Under the pieces are notes generated by a model, which was not told where the DNA came from, searched no databases, and was given only the letters and a program-made list of their open reading frames with translations. This document shows, one piece after another, positions 34,301 to 45,600 of a stretch of 64,000 nt of DNA; position 1 is the stretch's first letter, and the number at the start of each line of letters is the position of its first letter. Both the position numbers and the translations under genes were made by a program. This stretch comes from Neoechinorhynchus agilis (Eukaryota > Acanthocephala): the NCBI GenBank assembly GCA_051530055.1, contig CM121341.1:16430001-16494000 (forward strand). The letters run 5' to 3'.

Positions 34301-34817
34301 ACTGTTATAGTAGTGAGAAATAATAAAGTTATGTAGCTTTTTCGCAATGAAAGTTCGTTAGCGAAAACAATGCTCTTTGCAGAATATTCACGAAATGATC
34401 TCTCCCCTAAGAACCAGAGGAAAACCTCCTAAGTTATGACGCTCAATCGAAAATATTTCCTAGCGTTAGGGAAAACATTTTTCACGTAAATACCCACTCG
34501 CAAAGTTTTTGCATCGTTTGTTTTTCAAATTCATTAATTACATTATTTGCGAAATTTCAATGAACTAAAAAACATAATTTGTAAACAATAAAACTCAAAA
34601 ATTGATAATACCTTAAATTAAAAACGATGGAAGTAAAAAGTAAGGCAGGAATTAAAAGCGATTAAATTTATTAATTTTCTTGTAAAAGATTAATAGACTG
34701 AGTAAAGAATGCTTTTGTACCACTAAATAGTTTTAGATTCAAAGTTTATATTTTTTAGAACTGCGTTAAATTATACTTTAACGCTTATAAGTATCGAACT
34801 TGATTGAATTACACAGA

Positions 34818-35275
34818 TAAACGAGCTACTTCTCTGTTTTTCGTTTAATCGCATAGTTAACTTCAGCGAAGAATTGTTTGATATTGAGCCTTAGGGATAG
34901 AAAATTTGATCGAAATAACATCATCCTTAACAGTTGTAATTTTTGTTTTCTTAGAAATCTTCCAATTTTGCTTCTGCTAATGTTACAGTCTTTATTGCTG
35001 TCAACGGAACAAGACATTCTTGGGACAAATTTTCGATATGAGTTGTTATATTCTGCTCGTTAAACAACATTGTCCACTTGGCGTGCCTCGTCGGAAGTCG
35101 GATCATTGGAATCATCTTTCTTGGTTTCCGTTTCACCACCTTCAGTTGTCGTACAAGATGACAAATTTAAAGCACTGCTCCCGTCCTCTTCATTTGCGCT
35201 TTTAAAACGATGTGTTAACCATTCAATAAATGAATTCAAACGTGAAAATCTAACCTATCTTCAGAATCGGTGTCT
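34818..35275 (-). pseudogene. RNF19-like gene tail fragment, copy B
   Basis: The minus frame repeats SCSVDSNKDCNISRSKIGRF, LRKQKLQLLRMMLFRSNFLS and LNIKQFFAEVNYAIKRK, and further up the acidic NEEDGSSALNLSSCTTT-like region of the intact gene (58400-58794). It has frame changes. The intervening spacer (34300-34810) matches 58800-59330 inverted. Confidence 0.75.
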
Positions 35276-35455
35276 TGTCAGTCCGAAAAATGCCTCACGT
35301 CCAATTTTGCGTTATCGCTCGATCAGACTGCACTTTCTCGCATCTTAAAGTTCTTCGAATGCGTGCTTGATGGGCGGATAAGAAATGTGGTGGATTGTAG
35401 CATCGATCAGATTGGTTATCTTAAAGAATATGGAACCACTGACACTGCTTGCCTA
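35275..35455 (+). mobile_element. LINE RT fragment inside composite copy B
   Basis: Frame reads KFFECVLDGRIRNVVDCSID then QIGYLKEYGTTDTACLN, matching the LINE RT block in which a GTTDA-like motif follows the first palm strand. Related to 21630-21833. It is inserted between the RNF19 tail and the SLC2A head. Confidence 0.55.
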
Positions 35456-35459
35456 AATT

Positions 35460-35880
35460 TCGGCGAAGGAAAATATGAACCATCAAGATCGTCTAAATAT
35501 TGAGAAGATACAAGCTTTCTACAATTTAAGTAGTGAATTCCTTAAAACCCAATGGAATACAACTAACGTCGAAAAATATTGACGCACCACTATTTCGTCA
35601 AGATCGAATATTTTGTCAAAACATTTCTTGACTTCATTCGCAAATCAAAATTCGATGCATCTTCAACTTAATCGCCAGTGGGCGCCTCGATTGCTTCAAA
35701 ATGCCATTGTATTCTCGGATTCGTCGAGTTTTATGTACGGCTATTGCATTGCAGCCCTTATTCCAATTTTACAAACGATCTCGTTTTCAATCGGGTCAAT
35801 AACCGCGGATCTTTTAGTAAGGTAAAAATGGTTATTGGAAACGATATATTCGTTGCTGATAACTTCATTTCTACGATTAC
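35460..35880 (+). pseudogene. SLC2A-type transporter pseudogene, copy B, first part
   Basis: Copies the upstream and head of the intact transporter: NQNSMHLQLNRQWAPRLLQN, then DSSSFMYGYCIAALIPILQT, then a frame change. It is interrupted at about 35875 by a LINE and resumes at 37612 with ATTGTTATTGGAAACGGTAT, continuing to about 37800. Confidence 0.8.
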
Positions 35881-37610
35881 GTTTCAACGTTAGCCCAATC
35901 AAGACCTTCCACTTTTGCTCCCGTACCTCGATTTTCCAGTAAAAAGCACACACCCCTATCATCCTTCAACGACTACATTAAGCATCTCTCGCCTCGTAAA
36001 TTAACTCCTCCTAAACCCCTCTTATCCTTGCTTCCACTCATCTCTCATCTGCCTAAAACCACTAATCCTCACCCTACCAAATCTGGAAATTTTCGCTTCG
36101 CCCCTCAAAAGCGAAAAATACCTTGGACGCTCAAACTACCTCACCTCTTACCACCACCTCTTCAACTCCCAATATCCTCTTGCCCCCCCGACTTCATCCC
36201 GCATACGCAGTTCCCACCCACACTCAAATCACCCTTACTACAGTGTCCACCCATGAATCCCTTACCCCCGAACTACCCCATCAGTCAACTCCCATCCCTT
36301 CTCTCTCTGCACAGCTTCAACCCTCTCCGTCAGTGTCCACCCCTCATGTCCCTTCTAAACATCCCTTTCCAATAATCTTTTATTCTAACATCCGCAGCCT
36401 CCCCCCCAAACTGGATGAGCTCCGTATAGTTGCCTCTTCTTGCAACGCCGACATCCTTGTAATTACGGAAACATGGCTCTCACCCCATAGCAAATTATCT
36501 GCCTTCCTTCCAAACTTCAAAGCTTTTCACCTCACAGGGGACTTCCGAAACGGGGGAGGCATATCGGTCTTCATCCGCGCCTCTCTCCCTTACCATTGCT
36601 CTTCACCCTACCTTTTCATCTCCGACGATCTTGAATGGCTTCACATCCAACTTCATCTCCCCCTCCGTAATGGCGAACGTGAGATCTCTATCGCTGGCCT
36701 GTATCGCCCTCCTTCCTCAAACATCCCCAACACACTTCAACAACTAGATCACCTATTCACTGTCCAACTTTCCACCTCCTCAGATCACTTCATCATATTG
36801 GGCGATTTTAACAAACTGCCGATCCCGCCCTCGCTCTCTCATCTCTCCAACCTCCTCCCGCCTTGATAAAATTTTCTCAAACATCAGACAGTATTCGTGC
36901 ACTACTAAACTTCCCCCGATCGCCTCGTCTGACCATTGTTCTATCCTTCTCACCCCCACATCACCTCAAAAACGTTCCTTTTCCGACCCCTACGTTGTCT
37001 GGGATAAACGTGATCATCATACCCAATCCTTTGCTGCATATGTCAATTCTCTTATAACGCAACACGCTCTACCATCTTTTGCACCGACCGCTCGATTGCA
37101 ATGGGCTCTTTGTTAAATCTAATAGAATCTGCGATGAAGGCCTCCTTTCCGCGCAAAACATTACGAATCTCGAACTGCGGCCCTCCATGGTTCACACCTT
37201 TTCTAAAAACCCTTTAAATGCAGGTCACCAAAGCTTTTCGGTAAGGTAATCTTGCTTACCCCTCGATCCACTCCACACTGACAAAACGCATCCGTAGAAC
37301 TCGCAAATTACCCCCTCCACAATTTTCTCCCTTCATCTCTAAATACTCTTCCTTCGTAAACACCCGTAACCCCAACCGTTTTCATCCCCCTCTCACTTGT
37401 ACCACCCTCTACCAAAAATCTTTCTTCCCCCAAGCCCAATCTTTCCTTAATAACCGGAGAACAAGGAATGACTCCTAATCCGTCATCTCCTTTACAAAAC
37501 CTCCGATAGAACATCCGTCATCCAGACACCTTTCAGCAAAGATAGATACTGGCAAGTGCGTGGATCGTGCATTTTGTTATTTAAATAAAACGTTTTTATT
37601 TATTATATAG
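35875..37610 (+). mobile_element. LINE (CR1/L2/Jockey-like), copy 3, 5' part
   Basis: The forward frame 36123-36866 holds an endonuclease domain: FYSNIRSLPPKLDELRIVAS, ADILVITETWLSPHSK, RNGGGISVFIRASLPYH, ISIAGLYRPPSSN and HFIILGDFNKLP, the order of apurinic-type LINE endonucleases. A Pro/Ser/Thr-rich stretch precedes it. The rest to 37560 is broken. It is inserted in the SLC2A pseudogene, whose two parts flank it, so it is younger than that duplication. Confidence 0.8.
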
Positions 37611-37611
37611 A

Positions 37612-38460
37612 AGGTAAAAATTGTTATTGGAAACGGTATATCCGTTGCTGATAACTTTATTGGAGCTTTAGTAACTGCACTTAGAATAAAAAGCGCATGA
37701 TATTTCTCAACTATGTTAATACTTCACTGTACTCCGCTCTCGCTCTTCTCTCAACCTGCCATCAAGGATTAATCTCTTTTAATTTGCCACGTTTATTTCA
37801 TTGCTACGCCAATATTCATACCTGTTGTTTTGCTTAAAAAATTGATCAAATAGTAAAGAATTAGTTGATCAAGTCGCTCAACTTGAATATTCTGTACTCT
37901 TGTTTTATAATGATGTATTTTGCTTGTAATTTTCTGCAACTCTTGTGACCGTATTCTTATCCGCTTTTATCCTCAATAAATAAAAAACTAAAGGATTAAT
38001 CCGCTAAATATTTCTAGTTTTATTTTGATTTGGAGCGATGACATACTGATTGAAAATGTCTTTTACATGGAAAACGTACACTTACAAAAAAAAATTAGCC
38101 TTGTGATTTACCGACACGTTCAAGTGCGGTTTTAACACTTTAACAGTAAGCCTCGGCCTCTCGCCACTGCCCAATGAAGACTCAAAGTGCTGTCTAGCAT
38201 AACAGAGGGCGTTAAAGAAAATAAAGAAAATGGGAAAGGTCGATGAAGTTCTTGTGGGCAATGTTTTACCAGGTCAGAAATTATTGCGATGTGAAATCGA
38301 ACTCGTTCAAGTCGGCATTCCCGCACTCTTGCGATCGTTATAAAGGAATATTTAGCATTTGGAATCGATTCAAGAGTTCGTTTATAGAATCTCGTTTGCT
38401 TATTCAATGGGTGGATTGAAAGCTGTTATTTGTGTTTGTAGACTCTTAGTATTTTAAAAT
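37612..38460 (+). pseudogene. SLC2A pseudogene remainder and X-like fragment, copy B
   Basis: 37612-37800 continues the transporter head after the LINE. 37800-38130 matches 18400-18660. 38140-38400 repeats the diverged X-like fragment of 18680-18910 (minus-frame LSLHWAVARGR). Confidence 0.65.
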
Positions 38461-38489
38461 TATTGAAATAATTAGCTCATGAAATTCCT

Positions 38490-39450
38490 GGACAGACGAT
38501 GCTTAAAATCGTTCTAAATTTTATTTTGGGAGCGCCAATGATAAGATCAAAGGTCCGAAAAGATTCTGCTCCAATTTTTACAGCCGTTAGTAACTCATCT
38601 TCACTATTGAACGTTCTTTCTCTGTCGCAAGGACGCCATTGTCATAGAGGAAACAAATGATCAACGCCCAATTCTTGGTATCCGATATCCAATGAAAAAG
38701 GGGTCGTTAAAAATTGGAAGGATATTGTTTCTACTTATGAAAACTTTTTTCTAAAAATTATTTGGACATTGATCCTCGGACGAGCAAAATTATATTGACC
38801 GGACGCTTTTTAATCTCCTAAAGTACTAATTGTGCTGAAATCTGAACAATGCTTAAAAGCTTCCGAATTCCATTAGCAAAAACCGGGAGAAAAATGTAGG
38901 AATTGTTGATTGAGCACTTTCAATTTAGAGGCTTCTATATAGAATTTCAAGCTACTCTCACATTATTTGACCAGGGAATATCTACGGAAATCGTCGCTCA
39001 CTCACGTCTGTCCAGTTTTTGAAAACGTTTGTCCGAATCATTTCGTTAAAAGACCTGATATCGCCGATGTGGACATTACGGTTTATCTTACAAAGGTTCG
39101 CGTTTTCATCGCGATGAAATTAAGATTTGATTCCTTTTCTGTTTAGCTCCATCGATCGCGAGGTTACTCGTTAAATCCTTCAGCTGATTTTGAAACAACT
39201 CCAAGGAGTAAGTCGACGAAATGTCGGTCTTCATAAGATCTGGGCGGGTTGGAAGGAATGCCTTGTACTTCCATTTCAATTAAATCTGTATCTTAGCTTT
39301 ATAGCGGACGAGATATCAGATTTTCCTATGAACATTTTAAAAGTAGACAAAAGTTGCTTATCAGCGATTAGCCATGTTTATGCGTTTCTCTCCTCGAGCA
39401 TTTTAAATCGATTTTTGAGGCGAAGTTGAGGATGCCCATCGGTGATAATA
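38490..39450 (+). pseudogene. Arp2 (ACTR2) pseudogene, copy B
   Basis: Better preserved 5' than copy A: NEKGVVKNWKDIVSTYENFF (cf. YPMENGIVRNWDDM), then NYLDIDPRTSKIILTGR and HVCPVFENFCLNHFVK. Copy A lacks about 50 nt near 19190 that are present here (38640-38695). Both are dead. Confidence 0.7.
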
Positions 39451-39479
39451 TCTTTGGCATAGAATTTACGTTACGAATT

Positions 39480-40050
39480 ATTATTTTATAGAATGACGAA
39501 AACCCCGTATATCCGATCTTAGTGAATCACTTTGAAAAAAGCGCAATGGAATCGATTGTGATTAAACCGGCCTTCTACAAGAGATGCAAAGACGATTCTG
39601 ATGGAAAACGTTGCTCTCCGTCTATCGACGATAACTAGCCATTTACGACACGAATTGTTATTTCATAGACCGACGAAAACACCATTTTTGCGATCTTAGT
39701 GGATCAACTGGGAAAAAACGCAGTAGAATCTTACGCGATTAAATCGGTCTTCTACAAGAGATACGTAGATGATTGTTTTGAACCAAGAACCAAAAAATTG
39801 AATTTATTCTACACAAACTGCGACACCAGAACGAAGTAGAAAAAGTTGAATAAAAATGTTAACGAATCAGTCAACTGTTCATAACAATGATATATTCGCG
39901 ATTTTGCCGGGTACGTATTCATTAAACATCTAAACCGCGAGCATAATCGAATCATATTCACCATGAATAGGTCCGATGAAAATGGAAGGTTGCCGTTTCC
40001 AGATGTGTTGATTCAAAATAATGGGACACGAAATCATTTGTTACATTGTC
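39480..40050 (+). mobile_element. Penelope-like reverse transcriptase fragment, internally duplicated
   Basis: Frame reads SYAIKSVFYKRYVDDCFEPR near 39730, with the YVDD catalytic motif, preceded by a diverged copy of the same block near 39560 (ESIVIKPAFYKRCKDDSD). Then HNRIIFTMNRSDENGRLPFP and DVLIQNNGTRNHLL follow, the FxxxxExxxxLPFLDVLI block typical of Penelope-like RTs. Fragmentary. Confidence 0.7.
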
Positions 40051-40189
40051 AGCTGATTTTCTCGACCGCATGTATATATTTCCTTTTTTATTGATGTGAA
40101 TTATTCTAGCACTTTCGGCGGTCGGAGAAATTTTGTTTTACATCAGAGAAATGATATGACCACTTAAACTCTGATGAAACGTTAAGAGT

Positions 40190-40330
40190 TCGTACAGCCC
40201 TCCGGATCTTCGAATACCTCCATCCAGGGGGCGGGACTCATCTGTGAGTTTCTTCCCTTCTGCGGTATTTCGTCCCCTTTGGTTATGCCTGTTGAGCACA
40301 CCGATTCCGTCTGCTGAATGAAATTTCAGC
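40190..40330. repeat. Repeat shared with the TIR element at 13024
   Basis: CTGTGAGTTTCTTCCCTTCTGCGGTATTTCGTCCCCTTTGG corresponds to two separate parts of the element body at about 13140 and 13438. It may be a deleted relative, but terminal inverted repeats were not found here. Confidence 0.5.
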
Positions 40331-40489
40331 CCATAGATAAAAATTGTAAGCTTGACTAATAGAGCGAAGGAATAACACTAAAAAATCCATAGCCCGCATT
40401 GACATGTTTACAATTTTCCTAAAAACCCTTGTAAAACTAGCGAAAATCGACCCTATTATTTTTCATCATCTTCGTGTCAAATAATTTAA

Positions 40490-41880
40490 TGCTTAAATTA
40501 AGTAAGAGATCGATTCTGCGTTTTTTATAATCCAATCAATCAGTTCGATCTTTATTTGCAAAATTAAGAAGATTGTGCATACGGCTAATAAAATGAGTTC
40601 GTCGTTTAAATCAACCGATTTATTCAGAACGGAAATCGTGACTTTGGCGGACACTTCCAAATGTGAGGATTTAATCTATTAAAAAATACTTAATATTCGA
40701 CTATATTAAGGAGCACTTCTCTTAATTTCACGGAAAGGTTCAGTGCTGCGACTTAACGGAAGCAAAAGTTATCTGGTGGAAGTGTCGCGAGAGCTCCTTG
40801 AATTCGCATTCGCATTCGCAATTGAAACTTTGCAAAAGTTCTTGTACGTTTTAGTGCCAAATATGAAATTCGAAATCAATTCGACTTCAAAAAACCAATA
40901 TCACATTTTCAGATTTTCTTTTATTTTTAAGTGCCCTCTGAAGCGTCAAATTAAACGCTTAAATCGTCATCGGGCGTTGGCTTGAAGCCGAAACTTACTG
41001 TTATAGTAGTGAGAAATAATAAAGTTATGTAGCTTTTTCGCAATGAAAGGTCGTTAGCGAAAACAATGCTCTTTGCAGAATATTCACGAAATGATCTCTC
41101 CCCTAAGAACCAGAGGAAAACCTCCTAAGTTATGACGCTCAATCGAAAATATTTCCTAGCGTTAGGGAAAACATTTTTCACGTAAATTCCCACTCGCAAA
41201 GTTTTTGCATCGTTTGTTTTTCAAATTCATTAATTACATTATTTGCGAAATTTCAGTGAACTAAAAAACATAATTTGTAAACAATAAAACTCAAAAATTG
41301 ATAATACCTTAAATTAAAAACGATGGAAGTAAAAAATAAGGCAGGAATTAAAAGCCATTAAATTTATTAATTTTCTTGTAAAAGATTAATAGACTGAGTA
41401 AAGAATGCTTTTGTACCACTAAATAGTTTTAGATTCAAAGTTTATATTTTTTATAACTGCGCTAAACTAGACTTTAACACTTATAAATATCGAACTTGAT
41501 TGCATTACACAGATAAATTAGCTACTTCGCTGTTTTGACTTCCGATAAACCATTGATTTTTCGCTTAATCACTTTGTTAACTTCAGCGAAGAATTGTTCG
41601 ATATTGAGCTTTATGGATAGAAAATTTGATCGAAATAACATCATCCTTAACAGTGGTAATTTTTGTTTTCTTATAAATCTTCCAATTTTGCTTCTGCTAA
41701 TGTTACAGTCTTTATTGCTGTCAACGGAACAAGACATTTTTGGGGCAAATTTTCGATATGAGCTGTTGTATTCTGCTCGTTAAACAACACTGTCCACTTG
41801 GCGTGCCTCGTCGGACGTCTGATCATTGGAATCATCATTCTTGGTTTCCGTTTCACCACCTTCGGTCGTCATAAGATCAT
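40490..41880 (-). pseudogene. Composite copy C: gene X fragment, spacer and RNF19-like tail
   Basis: Same order as copy B: damaged gene X 40500-40990 (LKNKRKSENVIL), spacer 40990-41500, then RNF19-like tail on the minus strand (SCSVDSNKDCNISRSKIGRF, LNIEQFFAEVNKVIKRKING, LSEVKTAK). Nearly identical to copy B over long stretches, so B and C split recently. Confidence 0.75.
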
Positions 41881-42008
41881 GCTCATAGCCATCATTTCTA
41901 TAGTTTGAATCTCAACTTTCTGCACCAACAGAAAGCAAGCCAAGGTCGGTTAAATTCTTGTATGCGTTGTTTGCGAGGTCAGAAATTATTTACAGAATTT
42001 GAGAAATA

Positions 42009-42240
42009 TCATGCGCTTTTTATTTGAAATCTAAACAAATGTGCAGTTCCTAAAGCTCCAATGAAATTACTAGCTACGAATATACCGTTTCCAGTAACCT
42101 TTTTTATCTCACTAAAAGATCCGCGGTTATTGATTCGATTGAAAACGAGATCCTTTGTAAAATTGAAATAAAGGCTGCAATGCCATACCGTACAAAAAAC
42201 TCGACGAACTCGAGAATACAATGGCATGTTGCAGCAGTCG
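42009..42240 (-). pseudogene. SLC2A-type transporter fragment, inverted
   Basis: The minus frame reads FTKDLVFNRINNRGSFSEIK then VTGNGIFVASNFIGALGTAH, matching residues ~45-85 of the intact transporter. It joins a LINE fragment at its upstream side. Confidence 0.65.
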
Positions 42241-42590
42241 AGAGGGATTAATTCGAAAAATTTGGAGAAGTTCATTTAGAGTTTGTGATTGGCAAAGAAA
42301 TATTTGACCTAGATGATTTCGTTAGCTATTAAGGAGAGGGAGAGGCGGGAGGGTGATTGAGTGATGAGGGTGAGATCGTCGGCATATGGCATATAAGAAA
42401 AGTTAAGAAAGAGACAAGAATGGTTTAAGTTCGTTAGGAAAATATTAAACAGAACTGGTGACAGGACAGCACATTGAGGGACGCCTTTGGTGAGCGATAT
42501 TCTGATCGAGAAGGTAGTAGCCCGGCAAGGCCAGCCAGAACGTTTTGGTGTAACGCGAATTCTTCGAAACCGATTCGGTCCAAACAAATT
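42240..42590 (-). mobile_element. LINE fragment (CR1/L2/Jockey-like), copy 4
   Basis: The minus frame has ISLTKGVPQCAVLSPVLFNI and MPYADDLTLITQSPSRLSLS, the GVPQG...LSP and YADD blocks of RT. It ends about 80 nt before the SF3B3 stop codon. Confidence 0.75.
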
Positions 42591-42671
42591 GTGACGAACG
42601 ACATTTTCTTAGGTTATTTTCAAGATACCCGAAATCGCAGTGTACGTAATCACTTACAAGACATGAATTTA

Positions 42672-45600
42672 TTAGAAGGCAAATCGTGTGCGCAGATCTT
42701 CGAGTTTCTTGGTGACCTGTTAAAAACAGAATCCGAAATGTGGAAAATTTCTTTTTTTGCAGCTTACCTCATTCGGCGTTCTGTCAAAAGTGGTTGTGAT
42801 CGCTTTTTGCTTCGATAGATCAAAGTTCACGAACTTCTCACACAGATCGCCATCGATTACGGACTATGAGAGCGTCACAATTCCCTTTTCGTAGGCAAGC
42901 GCTTACCTTTACGGGAAAGTAATAAGACCGGAACGTTGTGTGATCACGTCCACAAAGAGTTTGATACTCGATTCTCATATGCATTTCGAGATGTTGTAAA
43001 ACGTAATAATCCTAATTGTCGATTTTAGTTTTTTGAATAAAACACTTACTTCAGGAGCGGAGAATGGAACCAAGACTCCTATAGTTCCGGATATGGTAGT
43101 GTATAAGATACACTCGGACCCCCCTGCAGGATTCAGTACCGTCTTTTGTAAGGATGTAACCGTCTCGCCAACAAAGAAACTATTGATAGTCTCCAGTTTG
43201 TATGGAGCGCCATTTAGAAGCCCACGTTCCCATAGGCCTTTTATTCCAGTTGGATCCACGTCAATGTTATCACTCACTTCTTGTTGTAACCGTAACTGTG
43301 CATAAAGAAAAAACTGTGGAGTCGATATTCCAGTGCAAGTAAAATTGTGTTTACGTGTATAGGCAAATGAAAATCACCAATAGTGAATGATAAGCTTTCG
43401 TGGAACAAAAAACGGACACATATGATAGCAGATGAAAAACAATTATAACAGGTTTAAAAGGTTGCACTTTCAGTTACACAGAAACTCACGTATTTCGTTG
43501 CATTTAAAGAAAGGGGCCGATACTCACGATTGCAACAGTGCCGAATTTGTCAGCTACGGCGAGTGTATTAAAATCAAGAAGACAAACGGCACTTAGGAAC
43601 CTCCTGGACGTGTCATCCGCAAAAATGATCATTTCATTCTCGGATTTGCGATATTTAAGCATGAAAACGCTATCCTGGACATCTCCAACATATATTCGCG
43701 TTCCAATAGAATCAATACTCGACACGAACGAAGGGAGAGACTAATAAAGACTTGAGGAAATATCTTTGAGGTAGTACACCTACTCTGCATTCACATTTCC
43801 TCAAAAGACGTGTTTTTCCTAGATCATAAATCCTAAGGTATCGGCCAACTCCAATTAGCACTCGACCATGAAAGGGATGAATGGCGCCTGGAACTTCATC
43901 CAGCGGTGTTTTATGAAGTAGCGTCAATTGTGCTTGTCCTTCGACTTGGAAACAGTAGATGAATCCACCATCGGGTCGACGTGGATTTATAACCAAATTA
44001 TTGCTTACACCGACGAGCAAAAACAAAATTCCGGGACGTTGGTTGAACCGCGCGAATCCCAGGCACGTTGCTGATTCGTTCTGTTCGAATTCGAATGAGA
44101 ATTTGAGATCGGTTTCACTTGGACGAGGATCATGAATCGTAAGGCACGATGCCCACATCCCTGGAGCGGCTTTCGCGGATCCAAATTGGGATGGATCTTC
44201 TTCCTCAAGAATAGCATCTGATAGTTGTTTCGCAAGGTCCATGTTATGCTCATTAGACTCGGCTGACTGAAGTACTTGTGAGGCTATGTGTTCACGACGT
44301 TGTCGTCGGGAAGCGGTCGTATTGAGCAGCGAAGTGGAATGCAAAAACTTTATGAAACACCTTCTTTTACCAATATGGCGAACTCTACAAAATATTAATC
44401 GATTTAGCTTCTAAGGGCGTTTAATCTGTTCTATTTCATTTCCACTTCGTTGCTTCATGACACATAATCCGATTGAATGATATACAGAAACCCTGGATTA
44501 CCTGGTCCTATAACCATCCGCCTTGGAGTAAGTTGAAGAGGACGGATTTCCTGATTAAAGCAAACTCCTAGTTTTTCAAGGGCGAGGATCCTTAGAGTAT
44601 GCCCTGTTATTGCAACTATTCCTTCTGGGCATTGTTCGCTGGCGAATCCGGATGCGTAGTCTAGTGGTTGATAGGAAAGAGGAGTCGCGTAAAGTCTGGA
44701 CTGTTGGGTATAAGAAAGCCATGAACGAGTCGATAAAGCTAAGACGGCGTCAGCGCCTTGCATGATGACACGAAACAGTTGAATTGAACGGAGACCAAGA
44801 TACCGGGTTCGCGTATCCGAAAGGTCACCACTCGTAGAATCGACGTAAGCACGAAGAAGGACACCGTTTTGAAGACCGATTGTAAGGTACAGCGCGTCTT
44901 CGAGCAAAGTTAGACAAAGACTTTCAGGAACTGCAGGCAGAGCTTGTACCTGTAAGACATTAAGACAATCCTGAGATCGTAGGGACACTATTCGTATAGT
45001 TTTATCGGCTAGTCCAACTGCCAGAAAATGGGCTTTTACCATTCCTGTATTTGGAAGGGCGAGGGAGGTAATACGGGGTCACTTTTTCTATTTAGTAGCA
45101 AAATATCAAAATAAATTTCAGTGGGAAATGATATGAATATTAAGGATGTTAAAAAATATCTTACTAATCTGCGCCTTATTTTATCATGTAGCACGTGAAG
45201 GTTCAAAAACACTCTAAGAACCCCTTAAAAATGCCCTTTTTGTACTTTTGAGCGGAATTCATGTAGAAATTTCAAAATTCAGCATTTGCTTCAATAAGCA
45301 AACAGTAAAATTGAGGAATCAGATTTCGTATTTGTAACAAGCGAACAAAATTCGCTACTAGTATTCCCACGCAAAAATGCTATCGCCCTTTAAAAGTTCA
45401 GTTGAAAATGACTCACGTCTAACTCCGCCACCCGAAGGCATATCTCGCCGCTCTGTAAATTCATTCAGTTGTCCAGACGCGTCCATCTCAAAATAAACGA
45501 GTTCGTGACTTCCTAAAGCGATAGCGACCTGACACTGGTTAACGGCGCATTTCGTAATGAGTCTTCTGCCTGGACTTCTCCATTCGTTTACTCGCTTATC

